In this document: in pieces, positions 1 through 5,242 of the stretch
How positions within the stretch are numbered: position 1 is the first letter of the stretch
Layout: every line of letters begins with the position of its first letter
Source of the DNA: CAYPXJ01 sp964414595
GTDB taxonomy: Bacteria > Pseudomonadota > Alphaproteobacteria > Rickettsiales > CAIJLX01
Length of the DNA: 7,418 nucleotides
Assembly (NCBI GenBank): GCA_964414595.1
Contig: CAYPXJ010000064.1
Location: 1 to 7,418 of the forward strand
Direction: 5' to 3'
Made by a program: the position numbers and the translations under genes
Notes under the pieces: generated by a model
The model's input: only the letters and a program-made list of their open reading frames with translations
Told to the model about the DNA's origin: nothing
The model's database searches: none

Positions 1-1082
1 CCGTAGAAGGTATGCAATTTGACCGCGGCTATCTCTCTCCTTATTTCATTACCAATGCTGAGAAAATGGTGGCAGAACTGGATAACCCGTTCATCCTGAT
101 TTTTGAAAGCAAACTTTCCAACTTGCAGCAAATTCTTCCGATTCTGGAAGCGCTGGTACAAACCGGTCGTCCGCTGCTCATCATCGCGGAAGATGTGGAA
201 GGCGAAGCGCTGGCAACCCTCGTAGTGAATAAACTGCGTGGTGGCCTCAAAGTTGCAGCGGTGAAAGCACCGGGCTTCGGCGATCGTCGCAAAGCAATGC
301 TGGAAGATATTTCCATTCTCACTGCCGGTCAGGTTATCAGCGAAGATCTCGGTATCAAACTCGAGAACGTAACGCTGGCACAACTCGGCCAAGCCAAAAA
401 AGTAACGATCAGCAAAGAATTCACCACGATCGTGGATGGCAAAGGCAGCAAGAAAGATATCGAAGCGCGTTGCGCGCAAATTCGTAAGCAAGTGGAAGAA
501 ACCACTTCGGATTACGACAAAGAGAAGCTGCAAGAACGTTTGGCGAAACTCGCCGGCGGTGTGGCGGTGCTTAAAGTTGGTGGCGCAACGGAAATCGAAG
601 TGAAAGAGCGTAAGGATCGCGTGGATGACGCGCTTTCCGCAACACGCGCAGCGCTGGAAGAAGGCGTTGTAGCGGGTGGCGGTGTGGCGCTGCTCTATGC
701 GTCAAAAGTGCTCGAGAAACTCACCGGCATTAACGATGACCAAACAGCTGGCATTCATATCGTGAAGCGCGCACTGCAATCTCCCGTTCGCACCATTGCA
801 GAAAACGCCGGTGTTGATGGCGCAGTCGTTGCTGGCAAATTGCTCGATCAAAAAGATAGCAACTTCGGTTACGATGCTCAGAAAGGTGAATATACTGACC
901 TCGTGAAGGCCGGTATTATCGACCCGACGAAAGTCGTACGCACGGCGCTGCAAGATGCAGCTTCGGTTGCTGGTCTTCTCATCACCACCGAAGCTTTGGT
1001 GGCCGATGAGCCGGAAGAACACAAACATGCTCCTGCAGCTGCTGCGGGTGGTATGGGCGGCATGGGTGGCATGGATTTCTAA
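1..1082 (+). CDS. groEL: Chaperonin GroEL (Hsp60), C-terminal part, 5' end cut by window edge
   Basis: Large subunit of the cytoplasmic GroEL-GroES folding machine: two stacked seven-membered rings that enclose unfolded proteins in an ATP-driven cycle. The first whole codon is at 3, and the ATG at 12 is internal. It aligns with E. coli GroEL from about residue 190 to the end. Visible are the apical domain (fragment residues 1-184, counting the Met at 12 as 1), the intermediate domain (about 185-217) and the C-terminal equatorial part (218-356). All eight classical substrate/GroES-contact positions are kept: Y7, Y11, F12, L42, L45, L67, V71 and V72 (E. coli Y199, Y203, F204, L234, L237, L259, V263, V264). 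The catalytic Asp is D206 (E. coli D398, in RVDDAL), followed by the nucleotide-binding AGGG loop at 221-224 and IIDPTKV near 302-308. The tail is a short charged and His-containing stretch (EEHKH), an Ala run, then GGM repeats ending in DF. The fragment looks intact and functional. groES and any heat-shock control element would lie upstream, outside the window. Confidence 0.98.
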   Translation, partial: VEGMQFDRGYLSPYFITNAEKMVAELDNPFILIFESKLSNLQQILPILEALVQTGRPLLIIAEDVEGEALATLVVNKLRGGLKVAAVKAPGFGDRRKAMLEDISILTAGQVISEDLGIKLENVTLAQLGQAKKVTISKEFTTIVDGKGSKKDIEARCAQIRKQVEETTSDYDKEKLQERLAKLAGGVAVLKVGGATEIEVKERKDRVDDALSATRAALEEGVVAGGGVALLYASKVLEKLTGINDDQTAGIHIVKRALQSPVRTIAENAGVDGAVVAGKLLDQKDSNFGYDAQKGEYTDLVKAGIIDPTKVVRTALQDAASVAGLLITTEALVADEPEEHKHAPAAAAGGMGGMGGMDF

Positions 1083-1103
1083 TCCACCCCCCAAATCTCA
1101 ACG

Positions 1104-1134
1104 AAAAAGGGCGGTCGCAAGACCGCCCTTTTTT
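1104..1134. terminator. Bidirectional intrinsic terminator between convergent groEL and the minus-strand operon
   Basis: An 8-bp perfect GC-rich stem (GGGCGGTC at 1109-1116 with GACCGCCC at 1121-1128) closes a GCAA tetraloop. It is flanked by AAAAA at 1104-1108 and TTTTTT at 1129-1134, so each strand reads stem-loop then U-tract. It lies 21 nt after the groEL stop and 11 nt after the stop of the convergent 262-residue gene, and can therefore serve both transcripts. Confidence 0.93.
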
Positions 1135-1145
1135 ATTTCCTCGCG

Positions 1146-1934
1146 TTAAAATCCGCGTGTATAGGCTTGCTCTTGTGATTTTTGCGGGGCGGCCATATCA
1201 TTCGCTTTTTGTATATCAGGCGATCCCTGATAAAGCGCCTTACCCTGCAACATCGATTTATCCAAAAGCTCTGTCGCGCGTTGAATCATTTCCAGTTCCT
1301 GCGGTGTAATCACTTTGTCTGCGGCTGCCATTTTATAAACGCGTTGCAAATTCTCGAGCGAATCTTTCAGCATGATTTCCTGCATGGGATTTTTTTCCCG
1401 AAAATCAGGATAAAGATCCACCAATGTCTCCAGCCGCTTCATTTCATATTCAATCATCGGCATCAAATGCGTTTGCTCCAGGCGCGGCGAAATCGCTTTC
1501 AGATCGCGTGCGATGTCCGCCATAATCGCCTGCGGATTATCGGTGAGCAAACGCAAACTGTCTCCCATCTCTTTCACATGCAGCGGCATGAAGGCAGGTA
1601 GCGCCGCAAGCGCCGCAACGCGTCCGCGCGTGTGATTCACGATGCGCCGGCTAATAAAAATTGCGTAGCTTGTGTGCAGCAAAAAGGCAATCAGCGTGGC
1701 CGCATGACGAATCGTATTTTGCACACGTGCAAAAATTTCCGGGCTGGAAATATGTTGGGTCGCATTTTCAAGATACGTCGTATCAAAAAATCCTGTCAGA
1801 CGTGAAAGCTCGCGCATCATCTGCACAAGTTTCGTGCGTAAGAAAATTTCCTGCTGATTTGCGGTGTTGGGTGTGAGCGCTTGTTGCTCTTCCTGGTAGC
1901 GATCAAAGCGTTCGCGATGCCTTGCTTGCGCCAT
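1146..1934 (-). CDS. Hypothetical 262-aa helical protein with one hydrophobic segment, last gene of the operon
   Basis: I do not recognise a family. The protein is predicted by eye to be almost all helix. It has a charged N-terminus rich in Arg, Glu and Gln (1-35) and a hydrophobic stretch at about 78-95 (AATLIAFLLHTSYAIFI). A basic segment follows (SRRIVNHTRGR), then a shorter Ala/Leu/Pro stretch at 106-119. The first stretch could be a membrane segment or a buried helix; there is no N-terminal signal peptide. Near the C-terminus, 201-225 (MAAADKVITPQELEMI and following) has the A-x-AD-x-x-I-x-x-x-E pattern seen in TerB-like helical domains, but this is a short resemblance only. The tail is Gln/Ala/Ser-rich and there is no cysteine. 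The ATG lies 5 nt past the stop of the 808-residue gene and has no purine-rich ribosome binding site before it. Its translation probably depends on ribosomes finishing the upstream gene, which suggests the two products work together. It ends at the shared terminator. Confidence 0.85.
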   Translation of the reverse strand: MAQARHRERFDRYQEEQQALTPNTANQQEIFLRTKLVQMMRELSRLTGFFDTTYLENATQHISSPEIFARVQNTIRHAATLIAFLLHTSYAIFISRRIVNHTRGRVAALAALPAFMPLHVKEMGDSLRLLTDNPQAIMADIARDLKAISPRLEQTHLMPMIEYEMKRLETLVDLYPDFREKNPMQEIMLKDSLENLQRVYKMAAADKVITPQELEMIQRATELLDKSMLQGKALYQGSPDIQKANDMAAPQKSQEQAYTRGF

Positions 1935-1939
1935 ATTAT

Positions 1940-4366
1940 TTAGACAGCATTACTAAAATCACGGCTGCGACCATTTTTACCTTTAGCCGGATCTTTAGAA
2001 GCCAGATCTGCATTATGGTTGCGCGTAAGATTTCCTTCTTCCACACCACCTTCACGCAGTGAGGCACCCACATTAAAGGCTTCCGTCAAAACATTGGCAT
2101 CCGGTACGCTTTGAGGCTTTTTCATCGGCTCGTTATCCGGCGTATGATCTTTGGGTGCAGATTGCGCTCCAGCACGAAGAGCGGCTTCTTTTTCTTGCTG
2201 CGCCGCCGCGGCTTCATCTTTCATTTTGCCAATTTCTTCCAGCAATTTGTTACTTTGCTTGATAAAAGGATCATTGTCCCAGGTTTCCTGAATATTCGCA
2301 TAAGCAAGACTCAATGACAGAGGCGAAGCAGGAGAAACCGGCTGTAATCCCGAATTGGATTTTTCTGCATAGATATATTTATCATCACCCGCCGCAGGAG
2401 TTTCGCGCAAAATTTCCGTTGCTTCCCGTGTTGATTGCTGAAGCGAGGCCAGTGCAGATTCTTTGCGCTGCGATTTACGCGCAAAATCTTCATCGCTCAT
2501 AGTGGCGATTTCTTGAAGCTGTTCCATTGTGAGCGTACCTGGCAAATCTTCCGGGCGATCTTCAAAACGCTGAATCATATTTTTTGCGTAGGTGCGCTCC
2601 AGGCTTGCTTTACCCACCATGCCGGTTTCAATCGGCACTACACCTTGTAAAATCGTTTCGCCATTTTCATTCACCTGATTCGAGATATAGCCATCTTTAA
2701 TAATCAGCGTATCACCTGTGAATTCTTCAACGGCAACGAGATTGCGCTTGGTTTCGTTGAGACGACGAGTGAGTTCATTCACCTCTTTTTTAGCATCACC
2801 AAGTTCACGCATCGCCGAACGCATGCCTTCACGATAGGTGCTCTCGGATTCATAACGTGCGCGCATGGCCTCGTCGGATGGATAATAACGCTTACGCGGC
2901 AAATCAACAAATTGGCCCGTGCGGCGAGATAAATTATATTCCTGTTGAAATTCCTGCTGACGATCGTTGGTTTCGTGTTCACCACGTTCGCGCTGTGCAT
3001 CCAATTTTGTCAGTTGACGCTGGAAGCGACGACCGCGTTTTATGTCAGATTTCTGCACATTGAGATCGCTAACGCGCTCTTTCGCGGCTTGCAGTTTTTC
3101 TTCAAGCTCTATTTCCTGTAATTCTAGTTTGCGTTGCAATTCTTCTTTTTGCACCGAATGTTCGCCACGGCCACCTTTAATCGGCTTCCAGTGTTTTTCC
3201 TCAAGATATTTATCTTCGATCTTGGTACGTTCTTGTTTCAGCTCTTCAATCGCTTTTTGTTTTTCGCTTGCAAGCTCTGCCTTTTTCTCTTCTGTAAGAT
3301 AATTGCCTGCCGCCTCGAATTTTGAAACATCGCGTTTCAATTCGGCTTGCTTCGCATAATTTTCTGCCAATGTTTGCTTGGTATCAATATAACCCTGCGT
3401 TTGTTTAGCAGCTTCGGTTTGAAGCTTCACAATCTCCGCATCAAATTTTGCATCCGCTGCTTTAAGATCCGCGCCGGGTACAGTTTTCAGACGCTCTTTT
3501 TCCTGCTGCTTATCTTGCTCTAAACGGAATTGTGCTTCACGATTTTCCTGCAACGTTCTGCGCAGACCTTCATATTGTTTTTTGAGCGCCTCTTCCTGCT
3601 CGCGCACCGTATCATTCAATGTATCAAGCTGCGTATGCAGTTCTTGCGCTTTATTTTTTGCGTTCTCAACAAACTCTTCAGAAGGTTGATGCTCCTCAAT
3701 CGCACGCAGTGCCTCCTCAAAAGCTTCGGGATTTTGCACCACATCTTTAACCGCATTTTTTGCCGGCTCCAGCACTTCGGTTGTAGCTTTCTCGAGCGCT
3801 TCGTCCATGTAGTTATTGCCAGCTGTGGTTCCGATTTCATCCGCACGCGTGAACAATTTGTTTTTGCGCGTCATCAGCGTAGTTTCTGCGGGCGAGCCAA
3901 CTAACTCTATCGATTCCAGATTTTGAAGTAGCGTGTCGATTTCATTTGCGTTCAGCGTTTTGACCGGCTTATTGACAAGCGCTTTTTCTTCCGCACTCAG
4001 CAAACCATCTTTCAAACCGCTCACTGCTTCATTGAGTTGTTTTTGATCTTCGGTTACCGGCGCGGGTGCAGGCTGTGTAGACGCCGCCGGTGCTGATAAG
4101 CCCTGATTCTGTTGTTCAGCAAGTTGCTTTGCAGCCTCTTCGACGAGGGGCTTTAGTTTTTCTGCATCTTCAGGATATTTTTTTATAACTGTCTGCAACT
4201 TTGGCGCAAAAATTTCTGGCGTATCTGTCGCCACTTGAGGCACAAGTGCTACTAATTCCTTGCGCAGATTCTCGCTCAATCTTTCATCGCTTGAGAGAAT
4301 GGAGAGCGTACGCTGTAATGCAATTTGCTCTTGCGTAAGTTCGCTTTGATTCGGTGTTTCAGCCAT
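1940..4366 (-). CDS. Hypothetical 808-aa cysteine-free coiled-coil protein under a probable Pho-box promoter
   Basis: No family recognised. By eye: a helical N-terminal region (1-90), a Pro/Ala/Ser linker (about 90-105), a second helical region (106-225), and long heptad-like coiled coil rich in Glu, Lys and Gln (about 230-295, 330-395 and 402-475) broken by short Gly/Pro sites such as KPIKGGRGEH (394-403). A basic patch KRGRRFQR lies at 443-450 and a Tyr/Arg-rich patch (RKRYYP) at 491-496. More coiled coil (515-545) leads into a probable beta-rich island at about 546-585 (DTLIIKDGYI ... ILQGVVPIE). After this come helices, a short Glu/Ala-rich coil (705-732), and a Pro/Gly/Asn-rich, probably disordered tail with a basic end (KGKNGRSRDFSNAV). 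There is no signal peptide, membrane segment or cysteine. The ATG at 4366 is supported by AAAGGT at 4379-4374, 8 nt upstream of it after the AGG. Downstream, the 262-residue gene begins 5 nt after the stop. The composition fits a filament, scaffold or exported protein; none of these is demonstrated. Confidence 0.9.
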   Translation of the reverse strand: MAETPNQSELTQEQIALQRTLSILSSDERLSENLRKELVALVPQVATDTPEIFAPKLQTVIKKYPEDAEKLKPLVEEAAKQLAEQQNQGLSAPAASTQPAPAPVTEDQKQLNEAVSGLKDGLLSAEEKALVNKPVKTLNANEIDTLLQNLESIELVGSPAETTLMTRKNKLFTRADEIGTTAGNNYMDEALEKATTEVLEPAKNAVKDVVQNPEAFEEALRAIEEHQPSEEFVENAKNKAQELHTQLDTLNDTVREQEEALKKQYEGLRRTLQENREAQFRLEQDKQQEKERLKTVPGADLKAADAKFDAEIVKLQTEAAKQTQGYIDTKQTLAENYAKQAELKRDVSKFEAAGNYLTEEKKAELASEKQKAIEELKQERTKIEDKYLEEKHWKPIKGGRGEHSVQKEELQRKLELQEIELEEKLQAAKERVSDLNVQKSDIKRGRRFQRQLTKLDAQRERGEHETNDRQQEFQQEYNLSRRTGQFVDLPRKRYYPSDEAMRARYESESTYREGMRSAMRELGDAKKEVNELTRRLNETKRNLVAVEEFTGDTLIIKDGYISNQVNENGETILQGVVPIETGMVGKASLERTYAKNMIQRFEDRPEDLPGTLTMEQLQEIATMSDEDFARKSQRKESALASLQQSTREATEILRETPAAGDDKYIYAEKSNSGLQPVSPASPLSLSLAYANIQETWDNDPFIKQSNKLLEEIGKMKDEAAAAQQEKEAALRAGAQSAPKDHTPDNEPMKKPQSVPDANVLTEAFNVGASLREGGVEEGNLTRNHNADLASKDPAKGKNGRSRDFSNAV

Positions 4367-4392
4367 AAGTAATACCTTTATAACTCTTTCTG

Positions 4393-4398
4393 ATTCTA
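4393..4398 (-). promoter_or_regulatory. Candidate -10 element (TAGAAT) of the promoter for the 808-aa gene
   Basis: TAGAAT on the minus strand matches five of six positions of TATAAT. It lies 15 nt downstream of the last Pho-type heptamer and 26 nt before the start codon. Classical Pho promoters have about 10-11 nt between heptamer and -10, so the spacing is longer than usual. No canonical -35 is seen at the matching distance, as expected if an activator replaces it. The exact hexamer is uncertain. Confidence 0.45.
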
Positions 4399-4413
4399 CC
4401 CTATGCCCCTTTT

Positions 4414-4453
4414 ATGACGTTTATATGACAGTTTCTTGACATTTTTATGACAA
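4414..4453 (-). promoter_or_regulatory. Two tandem Pho boxes (four PhoB half-sites at 11-bp period)
   Basis: Reading the minus strand, four heptamers follow each other, each separated by 4 A/T-rich bases: TTGTCAT (4453-4447), ATGTCAA (4442-4436), CTGTCAT (4431-4425) and ACGTCAT (4420-4414). The spacers are AAAA, GAAA and ATAA. The known Pho box is CTGTCAT-N4-CTGTCAT with an A/T-rich spacer, bound head-to-tail by the response regulator PhoB under phosphate starvation. Together the four units match the heptamer at 23 of 28 positions and keep an exact 11-bp step. The array lies 47 nt upstream of the ATG of the 808-residue gene, on the correct strand, and starts only 7 nt after the stop of the 231-residue gene. 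Related OmpR/PhoB-family regulators use similar repeats, but the GTCA core favours PhoB. Confidence 0.85.
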
Positions 4454-4460
4454 TCCTGCT

Positions 4461-5156
4461 TTAGCCCTCAGCCGTGGGCAAATTTTTTGTAACATCCTGT
4501 TTTCTTGGAACAAAACCTTCCTCAATCAGGCTCTTGAGCAATTTATCCGCCACACCTTTGAGCATATCCGGAGTCAGCGCCTCCTTCAGCGGCGTACCTT
4601 CCAGTACGGCTTCGATCTTGGCATACGGATCTTCTTTATAATTTGCCGCAGGCACCACATTTTGTGTCGCTTTGGGCGAGCGGAGAACCGTCACGATACT
4701 ATCGAGAAAATGATGGGTAGGATCACTAACGCCCGGTGTTGCCAAATTCACCTGATTAGCGGGCAAAGACAGCGCGCCATCCACCATTCCATTCGCGGTA
4801 AAGGCAATGGGCCCATTGAAAATACGCGGCACATAATTGGAGTTTCCGTTTGGCTGGCGTAAATTAAATTCCATATCCTGCGCTTTGAAAACCAACAGTG
4901 CAAAAACCTCAGGAAATGCTGCAAATTCCTGCATTTGGCCAAGAATAGCGTAAAGTCTTTTTGCCGCCTCAATCACCGCAGAAAGCATGGAAAGTGGCAC
5001 CAGCGAGCGTGTCGAGCTTTGCATCACCGTATCAAAATCGCTGAGCACCTGCGCGCGCTCCGAACCGATACCTTGAGCGGCAAGCGCGGCATCCAGCAAA
5101 GCGCGTGCTTCCTGTAAGCGGGCAGTAAATTCGGCGTTACGGTTATAAATCGTCAT
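4461..5156 (-). CDS. Hypothetical 231-aa protein between the two coiled-coil genes
   Basis: No family recognised. The N-terminal 95 residues look like amphipathic helices: an Ala/Leu-rich helix at 10-28 and hydrophobic stretches at 52-72 and 78-92 (FAAFPEVFALLVFKA). The middle (about 96-145) is richer in Asn, Pro, Gly and short beta-like strands (NYVPRIFNGPIAFTANGMVDGALSL when read across 107-131 in parts). The C-terminal part is again helical (176-213) and ends in a polar tail. There is no signal peptide, clear membrane helix or cysteine. The ATG at 5156 is preceded by AGAGG (5166-5162) at 5 nt; another ATG 5 nt upstream is out of frame. The gene sits 86 bp after the first coiled-coil gene and 94 bp before the second, on the same strand. 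No terminator separates it from either, so partial read-through along the locus is likely. Confidence 0.85.
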   Translation of the reverse strand: MTIYNRNAEFTARLQEARALLDAALAAQGIGSERAQVLSDFDTVMQSSTRSLVPLSMLSAVIEAAKRLYAILGQMQEFAAFPEVFALLVFKAQDMEFNLRQPNGNSNYVPRIFNGPIAFTANGMVDGALSLPANQVNLATPGVSDPTHHFLDSIVTVLRSPKATQNVVPAANYKEDPYAKIEAVLEGTPLKEALTPDMLKGVADKLLKSLIEEGFVPRKQDVTKNLPTAEG

Positions 5157-5175
5157 TTCATCCTCTACGTCCTGA

Positions 5176-5208
5176 AGTATAAGGAAAAAAGGTTAAGAAA
5201 TGTTTAAG
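5176..5208 (-). promoter_or_regulatory. Weak candidate promoter with 11-bp direct repeat before the 231-aa gene
   Basis: On the minus strand CTTAAAC (5208-5202) and CTTAACC (5197-5191) form a direct repeat with an 11-bp step. After 9 nt comes TATACT (5181-5176), five of six matches to TATAAT. There is no good -35. The layout copies that of an activator-dependent Pho-type promoter, but the heptamers hardly resemble CTGTCAT, so the regulator, if any, is unknown. Confidence 0.3.
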
Positions 5209-5242
5209 AGGGAACAATTTTAACTAAATTGCGGGAATCGGC

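Noticed and set aside
1021..1050. EEHKH segment of the GroEL tail as a possible metal-binding feature
   Set aside because: The GroEL tail before the GGM repeats is variable, and two histidines are too few to argue for a metal site.
702..1094. 130-codon minus-strand frame opposite groEL
   Set aside because: It overlaps highly conserved groEL coding sequence in antisense, with no start signals and no recognisable protein.
1602..1619. Tandem GCGCCGCAA copies
   Set aside because: They encode the Ala/Leu-rich stretch AALAAL in the 262-residue protein. Two 9-bp copies in coding sequence need no further explanation.
5191..5208. Considered as a third Pho box
   Set aside because: It keeps the 11-bp period, but the heptamers match CTGTCAT at only 3 and 2 of 7 positions and lack the GTCA core, so it is listed only as a weak promoter candidate.
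5215..5231. Inverted repeat CAATTT-N5-AAATTG just after the stop of the large coiled-coil gene, considered as a terminator
   Set aside because: The stem is only 6 bp and almost all A/T, and no U-tract follows on the minus strand. Termination here is not supported.
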